Origin: Achromobacter insuavis
Lineage (GTDB): Bacteria > Pseudomonadota > Gammaproteobacteria > Burkholderiales > Burkholderiaceae_B
Assembly (NCBI RefSeq): GCF_902859645.1
Contig: NZ_CADIJR010000028.1
Span: 1-64,000 of the forward strand
DNA length: 64,000 bases
Reading direction: 5' to 3'
Made by a program: the position numbers and the translations under genes. Shown piece by piece: positions 45,160-53,578 of this stretch. The stretch's first letter is position 1; every line of letters starts with the position of its first letter. The notes under the pieces were generated by a model. It did no database searches, had not been told where the DNA came from, and saw only the letters and a list, made by a program, of their open reading frames with translations.

Positions 45160-46764
45160 TTACTCCATATACGCGAAGTCGAATACCGTATGACCACCCT
45201 GATGATGCCAATGGTGCATTGAAGCATGGCGTTTTTTCAGGAAGCCGGCGTAATGGATTTCGCCATCGGTCTCGACGTAGGTCGACGGCGACAGCTCTTC
45301 GATCCGGTTGAGCGAGACGCCCTTGCCGTAGTGGCAGAAGCCCTGGTACTGGGCGCAGCGGATCACCTCTCCGCCAGGAGAGACAACGATTCCGGCGTTG
45401 CGGGCCCGCATCGGGTTGCGCACGATGGGGTTGCAGGCGTGTGGCGTCCAGTGGCTCGAGCGCGGCGAGTCGGCGAAGAACGCGAACAATTCATCGCAGT
45501 GATTCTGGCCGTCGGCGCGGTCGATATTGGTTAATAGCCACCAGTATTCGCCACGTTTGAAAATAATGGTATCGACCGCCGAAACATCGGTCATCAGCGT
45601 CAAATCCAATTCCCATTTCAATGGAAATTCGATGCATTTCCATAATTCTATACTGCGATTTCCGCACGTTTCCGGCACCATGTAGGTGGTTCCTTCATAT
45701 TCAAATATATACGGAAACGATAAATGGTAAGGCAGATTCAAGGCCGTCCCCAACAGCTGGAAAGCCCCATTTTCATAGGTGGCGACGGAGATCGTACCCT
45801 TGCGCGAGTGAAAATCGTAATCTTCGAAAAATATATATGGATTCTCGCCCCGCATATAAACGAACGGATCCGCGAAAAAACGCCCCTTGGGTGGTTGCAA
45901 CACCATGGCCTCGGATACCACCGCCTGCTGCCGGGTCGACGCGAACATACCGATGCGCCAGCGCACATTGCGTCCCATGACGCGCCGCACAATCAAATCG
46001 GTCATTAACCAGGCCTGGCGCGCGATGTAGGCGGCGCTGTCCCACTCCGCCGGATCGTCGCGCCGCTGGCCGCTCATGATCTGCATGCCGGGTGGCGCCG
46101 CGCCCGGCCGCGCGCGCGCCAGCGCCAGCAGCGCGTCGTAGACCATGAAGTTGCCCAGGCTGAACGCGCGGGTCTGGTTCTTCAGCCAGAACACCTCGGT
46201 ATTGAAACTGCGCTGGTCCAGCAGCGCGTCCTCATCCGCGCTCGCGCCCATGCGCCAAAGCTTCACCGTGGTGTGGTCCTCGCGCTGGTAGACCTCCCAG
46301 AAACCCGCGTAGCGGCTGGTGGACACGGCGATGTCGGAATAACTGAGCCGCCAGGTGCCGTGCCGCGCCCAGCCCGCCACCCGCGCGCGCGGCGGCGGCG
46401 GCAGCGCGCCCAGCATGATCACCAGGTCCAGCCCCAGCGCCGCCACGCCGTCATCGCGCCCACTGTCCCGCGGGCCGGCCGGCAGGGTCAGCACGGCGGT
46501 CGATGCGGGCAGGCCGTCGCGCAGATCACGGCAGGCCAGCATCTGCCGCTGCCGCGCTGGCAGCAGCCGCGATTCGAGCCGCGACAGCGTGCCGAACAAC
46601 GCCTTGGCGCCCAGTCGCGGCGCGCGATCGGCGGTATCTTTCTCCAAGACCAGCAGTGCGGACAGTTCGAAATCCTGGCTGCGCGCGAGCCACTCAGCCA
46701 TGTCGTGGATCCAGCCGGGCTGGTCGGTCCCGTCGATCAACAGCCCCACTCTGTAGGTCTTCAT
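45160..46764 (-). CDS. Putative GINT1-like (glucosamine inositolphosphorylceramide transferase N-terminal domain) protein
   Basis: A 534-residue protein. The N-terminal third (MKTYRVGLLIDGTDQPGWIH; LDLVIMLGALPPPPRA; GTWRLSYSDI) resembles formyltransferase- or glycosyltransferase-like Rossmann segments seen in bacterial homologues of this group. From about residue 300 a beta-rich part begins with KGRFFADPFVYMRGENPYIFF-type residues, followed by ISVATYENGAF, the SFPYIFEYEGTTYMVPET strand and the SHWTPHACNPIVRN segment; this matches the five-bladed domain annotated as GINT1 N-terminal in plants. Enzymatic activity is unproven in bacteria. The 3' half (about 45500-45850) is clearly richer in A+T than its neighbours, suggesting a different origin. 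GGAG precedes the ATG at 46762-46764. Beside the polysaccharide locus, a role in glycan or lipid modification is plausible. Confidence 0.55.
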   Translation of the reverse strand: MKTYRVGLLIDGTDQPGWIHDMAEWLARSQDFELSALLVLEKDTADRAPRLGAKALFGTLSRLESRLLPARQRQMLACRDLRDGLPASTAVLTLPAGPRDSGRDDGVAALGLDLVIMLGALPPPPRARVAGWARHGTWRLSYSDIAVSTSRYAGFWEVYQREDHTTVKLWRMGASADEDALLDQRSFNTEVFWLKNQTRAFSLGNFMVYDALLALARARPGAAPPGMQIMSGQRRDDPAEWDSAAYIARQAWLMTDLIVRRVMGRNVRWRIGMFASTRQQAVVSEAMVLQPPKGRFFADPFVYMRGENPYIFFEDYDFHSRKGTISVATYENGAFQLLGTALNLPYHLSFPYIFEYEGTTYMVPETCGNRSIELWKCIEFPLKWELDLTLMTDVSAVDTIIFKRGEYWWLLTNIDRADGQNHCDELFAFFADSPRSSHWTPHACNPIVRNPMRARNAGIVVSPGGEVIRCAQYQGFCHYGKGVSLNRIEELSPSTYVETDGEIHYAGFLKKRHASMHHWHHQGGHTVFDFAYME

Positions 46765-47141
46765 GTCTCCTGCTCCTGTGTCAGGTCGATATGGCCTGCG
46801 GCACCGGAACGGCGATCGGGCTCGCCAGGCGCATCCACGGTGCCACGCTCTCAAGTCCTCGCAGTGATACTGCGGCGTTTCGGCCCGACCTTCCAGACGG
46901 CTTTCATCCTAGGGCGCACGTCCGAGGACAAACGGCGCAGGGCCTTTTGGACGACGCGGCGCGCTCCTCCTCGGCCAACCGCAGGGGCCCTCATGCAAAG
47001 GAACGAGCGCCGCGCCAGGCTCCGCCGGACGGGCGGGATGCCCTCCATTTTTAGGGGTAAACCCTATTCGGGATTGCCGGGATCGCATCCTTGTCATCTT
47101 TTGCGCATACTTCTTTCAAACGAACGTTTGAATTCAACCCG
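46765..47141. other. 377-bp divergent intergenic region
   Basis: It separates the GINT1-like gene from the TetR/PsrA-like gene. It holds an inverted repeat CGCAGT-GAT-ACTGCG (46860-46874), a TAGGG-GTAAA-CCCTA inverted repeat (47052-47066), a -35-like TTGTCA (47091-47096) and the PsrA-type box at 47115-47132. No gene is seen. Confidence 0.6.
47115..47132. promoter_or_regulatory. PsrA/FadR-type operator in front of the TetR gene
   Basis: TTCAAACG-AA-CGTTTGAA is a perfect 18-bp palindrome. It contains CAAAC-N4-GTTTG, the published PsrA-box form (G/C)AAAC-N2-4-GTTT(G/C). It overlaps the expected -10 region behind TTGTCA (47091-47096) and ends 9 bp before the ATG of the TetR gene, so autorepression is likely. 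Confidence 0.75.
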
Positions 47142-47813
47142 ATGCAAGAACTCAGATCCTCCAGCACCCGCGAATCGATCCTGGACACCGCCGAAGCCCT
47201 GTTCGCGCAGCAGGGGCACGACGGCACGTCGATGCGCCAGATCACCGGCGCGGCGGGCGTCAACCTGGCCTCGGTCAACTACCACTTCGGTTCCAAGGAA
47301 TCGCTGGTGCAGGCCGTGCTCAAGCGCCGCCTGGAAGTCCTCAACCGCGAACGCCTGCGGCTGCTGGACGAACTGGAGGCGCAGGCCCAGGGCAAGCCGC
47401 TCAAGCCGTCGCAGATCGTCGACGCCTTCTTCGGCACGCTGCTGCGGCTGGCCGCCGATCCCGAACAGGCCGGCAGCACCTTCCTGCCGCTGCTCGAGCG
47501 CACCATGACCGACCCGGCCGGCTTCATCCGCGCGCTGTTCGCAGAGGAATACGCCGACGTGCTCGAGCGCTACCGCAATGCCTTCTTCGCCGCGCTGCCC
47601 GACGTGCCGCGCGCCGAGATCGTGTGGCGTTTCCAATTCATGCTTGGCGCCACCTCCTACGCCATCATCGGCACCGACCTGTTGCGCTCGGTGACCGGCT
47701 GGACGCTGGACGAAGCCGAGCAACCCGACAACCCCGAGCTGCTGCTGCCCCGCCTGATGAGCTTCCTGCTCGGCGGCCTGCGCGCTCCCCTGCCGCAGCA
47801 TCCCGCCACCTAG
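47142..47813 (+). CDS. psrA: TetR-family regulator, PsrA/FadR-like (fatty-acid degradation)
   Basis: A 223-residue TetR protein. The DNA-binding domain is residues 8-56: RESILDTAEALFAQQGHDGT, SMRQITGAAGVNLASVNYHF and GSKESLVQAVLKRR. The C-terminal ligand and dimer domain (AEEYADVLERYRNAFFAALPD; WRFQFMLGATSYAI) resembles PsrA and related long-chain acyl-CoA/fatty-acid-responsive regulators. Support comes from a palindrome of PsrA-box type just upstream and from a whole beta-oxidation locus downstream. The ATG at 47142 is used; a TTG further upstream would place the operator inside the coding region. fadE follows after 62 bp on the same strand, so the two are probably cotranscribed and derepressed together by fatty acids. 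Confidence 0.85.
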   Translation: MQELRSSSTRESILDTAEALFAQQGHDGTSMRQITGAAGVNLASVNYHFGSKESLVQAVLKRRLEVLNRERLRLLDELEAQAQGKPLKPSQIVDAFFGTLLRLAADPEQAGSTFLPLLERTMTDPAGFIRALFAEEYADVLERYRNAFFAALPDVPRAEIVWRFQFMLGATSYAIIGTDLLRSVTGWTLDEAEQPDNPELLLPRLMSFLLGGLRAPLPQHPAT

Positions 47814-47875
47814 GGCATGCCCCGAGGTCAGCGCGGTGCGGCGGTTCCAGAGAATTCGAGAAAGGAGACAAGGAA

Positions 47876-50224
47876 ATGAACGCAGTCATCGTCGCGCTGA
47901 TCGTCATCGCGCTGCTGGCCGTCGTCCTGCTGGGCGTGCGCCCGGTCAGGCGGGCCTTGCTGTCGGCGCCGATCTTCAATCTCTACCGCAAGGTGCTGCC
48001 GCAGATGTCGGACACCGAGCATGACGCGCTCGAAGCCGGCACGGTGTGGTGGGAAGGCGAGCTGTTCCGCGGCCGCCCCGACTGGAAGCGCATGCTGGCC
48101 TACCCGCGCCCGCGCCTGACCGACGAGGAGCAGCACTTCCTCGACCACCAGGCCGAAGAGGCCTGCCGCATGGTCAACGACTGGAACATCACGCAGGAAC
48201 GCTTCGACCTGCCCGCCGAGGTCTGGGACTACCTCAAGCGCAGCGGCTTTCTCGGCATGATCATCCCCAAGGAATACGGCGGCCTGGCGTTCTCGGCCTA
48301 TGCCCACTCCGAGATCGTGACCAAGCTGTCGACGCGCTCGTCGGCGCTGGCGGTGTCGGTGATGGTGCCCAACTCGCTCGGCCCCGCCGAACTGCTGCTG
48401 CACTACGGCACCGACGAACAGAAGAACCACTACCTGCCGCGCCTGGCGCGCGGCGAGGAAGTGCCGGCCTTCGCGCTGACCAGCCCGTGGGCCGGTTCCG
48501 ACGCCGCCGCCATCCCCGATAGCGGCATCGTCTGCAAGGGCGAATGGCAGGGCCGCGAAGTGATCGGCATGCGCGTCAGCTGGGACAAGCGCTACATCAC
48601 GCTGGCGCCGGTCTGCACGCTGCTGGGCCTGGCCTTCCGCCTGTACGACCCGGACGGCCTGCTGGGCGGCAAGAAGGACCTGGGCATCACCTGCGCGCTG
48701 GTGCCGCACGACCACCCGGGCGTGGACACCGGCCGCCGCCACTTCCCGCTGAACGCCATGTTCATGAACGGTCCGACCCGCGGCCACGACGTCTTCATGC
48801 CGCTGGACTTCATCATCGGCGGCCCGGCCATGGCCGGCCAGGGCTGGCGCATGCTGATGGAATGCCTGGCGGCCGGCCGCTCGATCTCGCTGCCCTCGTC
48901 CAACACCGGCATGTCCAAGCTGACCGCGCGCGCCGTCGGCGGCTACGCCCGCGTGCGCAGCCAGTTCCGCACCCCGGTCGGCAAGTTCGAAGGGGTCGAG
49001 GAAGCGCTGGCCCGCATCGGCGGCCACACCTACATGATGGACGCCGCCCGCAGCATGACCGCCGGCGCCGTCGACCTGGGCGAGAAGCCCTCGGTGGTGT
49101 CGGCCATCGTCAAATACCACGTCACCGAGCGCGCGCGCCAGGTCGTCAATGACGGCATGGACGTGATCGGCGGCAAGGGCATCTGCCTGGGGCCGTCCAA
49201 CTTCCTGGGCCGCGCCTACCAGCAGATCCCCATCGGCATCACCGTGGAAGGCGCCAACATCCTGACGCGCAGCCTGATCATCTTCGGCCAGGGCGCGATC
49301 CGCTGCCATCCCTATGTGCTGGCCGAGATGCGCGCGGCGCAGTCGCCCGACCGCAAGCAGGGCCTGATCGATTTCGACCGCGCCTTCTGGGGCCATGTCG
49401 GTTTCGTGACGCGCAACAAACTGCGCACGCTGGGCACGTCGCTGACCGGCGGCCGCTTCGTCGGCATCGACGCCGACGTCGCGCCCGCGATGAAGCGCTA
49501 CTACCAGCTGCTGAGCCGCTATTCGGCCGCCTTCGCGCTGCTGGCCGACACCTCGATGCTGGTGCTGGGCGGCAGCCTCAAGCGCCGCGAACGCCTGTCG
49601 GCGCGCCTGGGCGACATCCTGTCGCAGATGTACCTGGCCAGCGCCGCGCTCAAGCGCTTCGAGGACGAAGGCCGCCAGGACGCCGACGCGCCGCTGGTGC
49701 ACTGGTCGGTGCAGGACGCGCTGTTCCGCCTGCAGGACGCCATCGACGGCGTGCTGGAAAACTATCCCAACCGCGTGGTGGCGTGGAGCTTGCGCCGCAT
49801 CGTCTTCCCCTGGGGCCGGCCGCAGTCGCTGCCGTCCGACCAGCTGGGCCAGGACGTGGCGCGGCTGCTGATCAACCCGGGCGCGACCCGCGACCGCCTG
49901 ACCGCCGGCTGCCACCTGCCCGCCACCGCCGACGAACCGGTCGGCGCGATCGAGCAGGCGCTGGCGGCCACGCTCGAAGCCGAACCGATCGAGTCGAAGA
50001 TCCGCGAATTCGAGAAAAGCGGCGCGCTCGAGGGCAACCCGCAGGCCAACGTGCGCGACCTGGCCGACGCCGCCTTTGCCGCCGGCGGCATCACCGCCGA
50101 AGAATATGCGGTGGTCAAGCGCCGTAATGCCTTGCGCGATACCGTGGTGAAAGTGGATGATTTCCCCTTTGACCTCGGCGCCACCGGCGCGGTCAAGCCG
50201 GCGGCCGAACGCAAGGCCGCCTGA
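47876..50224 (+). CDS. fadE: Acyl-CoA dehydrogenase, FadE type
   Basis: A 782-residue flavoprotein for the first step of beta-oxidation. It is of the large FadE type (about 800 residues; ordinary acyl-CoA dehydrogenases have about 390). An N-terminal membrane anchor (residues 3-24, AVIVALIVIALLAVVLLGVR) is followed by the acyl-CoA dehydrogenase core (FLGMIIPKEYGGLAFSAYAH; SVMVPNSLGPAELLLHYGT; PAFALTSPWAGSDAAAI) and the FadE-specific C-terminal domain of about 300 residues (MYLASAALKRFEDEGRQ; SLRRIVFPWGRP). The family catalytic base lies in the region after GMDVIGGKGICLGPSNFLGR. The ATG at 47876 follows AAGGAGACAAGGAA; upstream frames overlap the TetR gene. Confidence 0.94.
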   Translation: MNAVIVALIVIALLAVVLLGVRPVRRALLSAPIFNLYRKVLPQMSDTEHDALEAGTVWWEGELFRGRPDWKRMLAYPRPRLTDEEQHFLDHQAEEACRMVNDWNITQERFDLPAEVWDYLKRSGFLGMIIPKEYGGLAFSAYAHSEIVTKLSTRSSALAVSVMVPNSLGPAELLLHYGTDEQKNHYLPRLARGEEVPAFALTSPWAGSDAAAIPDSGIVCKGEWQGREVIGMRVSWDKRYITLAPVCTLLGLAFRLYDPDGLLGGKKDLGITCALVPHDHPGVDTGRRHFPLNAMFMNGPTRGHDVFMPLDFIIGGPAMAGQGWRMLMECLAAGRSISLPSSNTGMSKLTARAVGGYARVRSQFRTPVGKFEGVEEALARIGGHTYMMDAARSMTAGAVDLGEKPSVVSAIVKYHVTERARQVVNDGMDVIGGKGICLGPSNFLGRAYQQIPIGITVEGANILTRSLIIFGQGAIRCHPYVLAEMRAAQSPDRKQGLIDFDRAFWGHVGFVTRNKLRTLGTSLTGGRFVGIDADVAPAMKRYYQLLSRYSAAFALLADTSMLVLGGSLKRRERLSARLGDILSQMYLASAALKRFEDEGRQDADAPLVHWSVQDALFRLQDAIDGVLENYPNRVVAWSLRRIVFPWGRPQSLPSDQLGQDVARLLINPGATRDRLTAGCHLPATADEPVGAIEQALAATLEAEPIESKIREFEKSGALEGNPQANVRDLADAAFAAGGITAEEYAVVKRRNALRDTVVKVDDFPFDLGATGAVKPAAERKAA

Positions 50225-50254
50225 GGGCCCCAGTCAACACGCAGAGGAGATCGG

Positions 50255-51547
50255 ATGGCATTCAAACCGGTATACGTGGTCGACGGCGCCCGCACGCCCT
50301 TCCTGAAGGCGCGCACGGGCCCCGGCCCATTCGCGGCCGGCGACCTGGCCGTGCAGGCCGGCCGCGGCCTGCTGTTGCGCCAACCCTACACGCCCACGGA
50401 CCTGGACGAGGTCATCGTGGGCTGCGCCGCGCCGTCGCCCGACGAAGTCAACATCGGCCGCGTGATCGCCCTGCGCCTGGGCTGCGGCGACAAGGTGCCC
50501 GGCTGGACCGTGATGCGCAACTGCGCCTCGGGCATGCAGGCGCTGGACTCGGCCATCGCCAACATCCAGACCGGACGCTCGCAGCTGGTGCTGGCCGGCG
50601 GCGTCGACGCGCTGTCGCGCGCGCCGGTGCTGTTTTCCGACGACATGGTGCGCTGGCTGGCCGGCTGGTACGCCGCGCGCGGCCTCGGCGCCAAGCTCGC
50701 CACGCTCGGCCGCCTGCGCCTGCGCCACCTGGCGCCGGTCATCGGCCTGCTCAAGGGCCTGACCGACCCGGTGGTGGGCCTGTCCATGGGCCAGACCGCC
50801 GAAAACGTCGCCACCCGCTTCGGCATCAGCCGCCAGGCCATGGACGCCTATTCGGCGCAGAGCCACGCGCGCGCGCTGGCCGGCCGCGAGGCCGGCGCCT
50901 TCGCCGAGATCGCGCCGCTGATCGACACCCAGGGCAAGCTGTACGCCGAGGACGACGGCGTGCGCGCCGATTCCACCCCCGACAAGCTGGCCAAGCTCAA
51001 GCCGGTGTTCGACAAGCCCTGGGGCAACATCACCGCCGGCAACAGCTCGCAGGTCACCGACGGCGCCGCGATGCTGGTGCTGGCCTCCGAAGAGGCGGTG
51101 CGGCGCTGGAACCTGCAACCGCTGGGCCGCATCGTCGACAGCCAGTGGGCCGGCCTCGACCCGGCCATGATGGGCCTGGGCCCGGTGCACGCCGCCACCC
51201 CGATCCTGCAGCGCCACGGCCTGGGCCTCAATGACCTGGACTTGTGGGAAATCAACGAGGCCTTCGCCGCCCAGGTGCTAGGCTGCCTGGCGGCCTGGCA
51301 GGACGACGCCTATTGCCAGGAGCACTTCGGCACGCCGGCCTGGGGCGCGCTCGACCCTGCCCGCCTGAACGTGGACGGCGGCGCCATCGCCATCGGCCAT
51401 CCGGTCGGCGCCTCCGGCGCCCGCATCGTGCTGCACCTGCTGGACGCGCTCAAGCGCCGCGGCGCGCGGCGCGGCATGGCCGCCATCTGCATCGGCGGCG
51501 GCCTCGGCGGCGCCATGCTGGTCGAAACCCTGGAGGACCGCCAATGA
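50255..51547 (+). CDS. Acetyl-CoA C-acyltransferase (thiolase, FadI-like)
   Basis: A 430-residue thiolase cleaving 3-ketoacyl-CoA. The acyl-accepting Cys90 lies in WTVMRNCASGMQALDSAI. The catalytic His and second Cys are in AIGHPVGASGARIVLHLL and AAICIGGGLGGAML, and NEAFAAQVLG is also conserved. It is longer than FadA-type thiolases (about 390) because of an insertion near residues 125-170 (MVRWLAGWYAARGLGAKLAT), a feature of the FadI branch. AGAGGAGA precedes the ATG. The stop overlaps the FadJ-like gene by 4 bp, as expected for a thiolase/multifunctional-enzyme pair acting as one complex. Confidence 0.92.
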   Translation: MAFKPVYVVDGARTPFLKARTGPGPFAAGDLAVQAGRGLLLRQPYTPTDLDEVIVGCAAPSPDEVNIGRVIALRLGCGDKVPGWTVMRNCASGMQALDSAIANIQTGRSQLVLAGGVDALSRAPVLFSDDMVRWLAGWYAARGLGAKLATLGRLRLRHLAPVIGLLKGLTDPVVGLSMGQTAENVATRFGISRQAMDAYSAQSHARALAGREAGAFAEIAPLIDTQGKLYAEDDGVRADSTPDKLAKLKPVFDKPWGNITAGNSSQVTDGAAMLVLASEEAVRRWNLQPLGRIVDSQWAGLDPAMMGLGPVHAATPILQRHGLGLNDLDLWEINEAFAAQVLGCLAAWQDDAYCQEHFGTPAWGALDPARLNVDGGAIAIGHPVGASGARIVLHLLDALKRRGARRGMAAICIGGGLGGAMLVETLEDRQ

Positions 51548-53475
51548 CCACGCTGGATTCGCTCTCCCATTGGCGCCTGGACCGCGACGCCGACGGCCTG
51601 GCGTGGCTGACGTTCGACCGCGCCGGCAGCGCCGTCAACGCGCTGTCCGCCGACACCATGGCCGAACTGGCGACGGTGCTGGATGCGCTCGACGCGCAGC
51701 CGCCCAAGGGCCTGGTGATCCGCTCGGGCAAGCCGACCGGCTTCATCGTCGGCGCCGACGTCAACGAATTCGCCGAACTGAACACGCCGGAACAGGGCCG
51801 CGCCCTGGTGGCGCGCGGCTGGAACCTGTTCAACCGCCTGGCGGCGGTGCGCTATCCGACGCTGGCGCTGATCCAGGGCCATTGCCTGGGCGGCGGCCTG
51901 GAACTCGCGCTGGCCTGCCGCTACCGGCTGGTGGAGGACGCGCCCGGCGCCTCGCTGGCGCTGCCCGAAGTCATGCTGGGCATCTTCCCCGGCTGGGGCG
52001 GCATGCTGCGCCTGCCCGCGCTGATCGGCGCGCCCGCCGCGCTCGACATGATGCTGACCGGCCGCGGCGCCGACGCGCGCCGTGCCGCCACGCTGGGGCT
52101 GGTCGATGCGCGCGTGCCGACCCGCCTGCTGCAGGCCGCGGCGCGCGGCATGGTGCTATCCGGCAAGCCGCCGCGCCGCGCGCGCGGCCTGGGCGCCTGG
52201 CTGAACCGCTGGCCGCTCAAGGCGGTGGCCGCCAACCGCGCCCGCAAGCAGATCGCCGCCAAGGATCCGCTGCGCCACTACCCGGCCGCGCCCGCCATCG
52301 TCGACCTGTGGGAAAAACACGGCGGCAACGCCCTGCAGGCCCCGGCGCTGATCGACGGCATCATTGCCTCGGACACCGCGCGCAACCTGCTGCGCGTGTT
52401 CCGCCTGCAGGAACGCCTCAAGGCCAACGGCCGCCAGGCCGGCGCCCCGCCGGTGCGCCACGTGCACGTGGTGGGCGCCGGCGTGATGGGCGGCGACATC
52501 GCCGCCTGGTGCGCGCTCAAGGGCATGACCGTGACGCTGCAGGACCAGGACATGGCCCGCATCGCGCCCGCCATCAAGCGCGCCGCGACGCTGTTCTCGC
52601 GCCGCCTGAAGGACCGCCGCGCCGCCCGCGCGGCTTTCGACCGGCTGGTGCCCGACCCCGCCGGCGGCGGCGTGCCGCTGGCCGATCTGGTGATCGAGGC
52701 CATCAGCGAGAACCCCGAGGCCAAGCGCGGCCTGTACCAGGCTCTGGAACCCCGCATGAAGGCCGACGCGCTGCTGGCCACCAACACCTCCAGCCTGTCG
52801 CTGGAAACGCTGCGCGGCGGCCTGGCCCGGCCCGAACGGCTGGTGGGCATCCACTTCTTCAATCCGGTCGCCAAGATGCCGCTGGTGGAAGTGGTGCACG
52901 CCGATGGCACCGCCGAGGCCACGCTGGCGCGCGCCTGCGCCTTCGTCGGCCAGATCGGCAAGCTCGCGCTGCCGGTGCGCAGCGCGCCCGGCTTCCTGGT
53001 CAACGCGGTGCTGGCGCCCTATATGCTGCAGGCCATGCGCAGCGTCGACGAAGGCCTGTCGCCCGCCACGGTGGACTCGGCCATGGTGGCGTTCGGCATG
53101 CCCATGGGGCCGCTGGAACTGGCCGACACCGTCGGCCTGGACATCGCCCGCGCGGCGGGCCAGGAACTGGCCGGCGGCGCCGAGCCGCCGCGCTGCCTGG
53201 CCGAGAAGCTGGCGCGCGGCGACCTGGGCAAGAAGAGCGGCCGCGGCTTCTACGCCTGGCGCGACGGCAAGCCGGTCAAGGAAGGCCAGCCCGGCCAGGC
53301 GCCAGCCGGCCTTGCCGAACGCCTGATCCAGCCTTTGATCGACGCCACCCGCGAGCGGGTCGAGGCCGGCGTGGTCGCCGACGCCGACCTGGCCGATGCC
53401 GGCGTGATTTTCGGAACCGGGTTCGCGCCATTCACGGGCGGACCCCTGCATTACCAAAGCAGTCGCAGTGCCTAG
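51544..53475 (+). CDS. Enoyl-CoA hydratase / 3-hydroxyacyl-CoA dehydrogenase (FadJ-like)
   Basis: A 643-residue bifunctional beta-oxidation enzyme in the FadB/FadJ domain order. The N-terminal crotonase domain (residues 1-~190) has the oxyanion loop IVGADVNEF, with both catalytic Glu in GGLELALACRY and LPEVMLGIFPGWGG. The NAD-binding domain starts near residue 305 with VHVVGAGVMGGDIAAW, and the catalytic His lies in LVGIHFFNPVAKMPLVEVV. Two C-terminal dehydrogenase domains follow, ending in GVIFGTGFAPFTGGPL. It is about 70 residues shorter than E. coli FadJ. The ATG at 51544 overlaps the thiolase stop (ATGA); upstream frame extensions are shadows of the thiolase gene. Confidence 0.92.
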   Translation: MTTLDSLSHWRLDRDADGLAWLTFDRAGSAVNALSADTMAELATVLDALDAQPPKGLVIRSGKPTGFIVGADVNEFAELNTPEQGRALVARGWNLFNRLAAVRYPTLALIQGHCLGGGLELALACRYRLVEDAPGASLALPEVMLGIFPGWGGMLRLPALIGAPAALDMMLTGRGADARRAATLGLVDARVPTRLLQAAARGMVLSGKPPRRARGLGAWLNRWPLKAVAANRARKQIAAKDPLRHYPAAPAIVDLWEKHGGNALQAPALIDGIIASDTARNLLRVFRLQERLKANGRQAGAPPVRHVHVVGAGVMGGDIAAWCALKGMTVTLQDQDMARIAPAIKRAATLFSRRLKDRRAARAAFDRLVPDPAGGGVPLADLVIEAISENPEAKRGLYQALEPRMKADALLATNTSSLSLETLRGGLARPERLVGIHFFNPVAKMPLVEVVHADGTAEATLARACAFVGQIGKLALPVRSAPGFLVNAVLAPYMLQAMRSVDEGLSPATVDSAMVAFGMPMGPLELADTVGLDIARAAGQELAGGAEPPRCLAEKLARGDLGKKSGRGFYAWRDGKPVKEGQPGQAPAGLAERLIQPLIDATRERVEAGVVADADLADAGVIFGTGFAPFTGGPLHYQSSRSA

Positions 53476-53578
53476 CGCAGCAACAGACCGGCCGGGATAC
53501 CCTTGAGCCGGATAGACCGGGACGACGAGACCGGCAGTGCCATAGAGACATACCTATCCAACATGAGGAGGCAGTACC

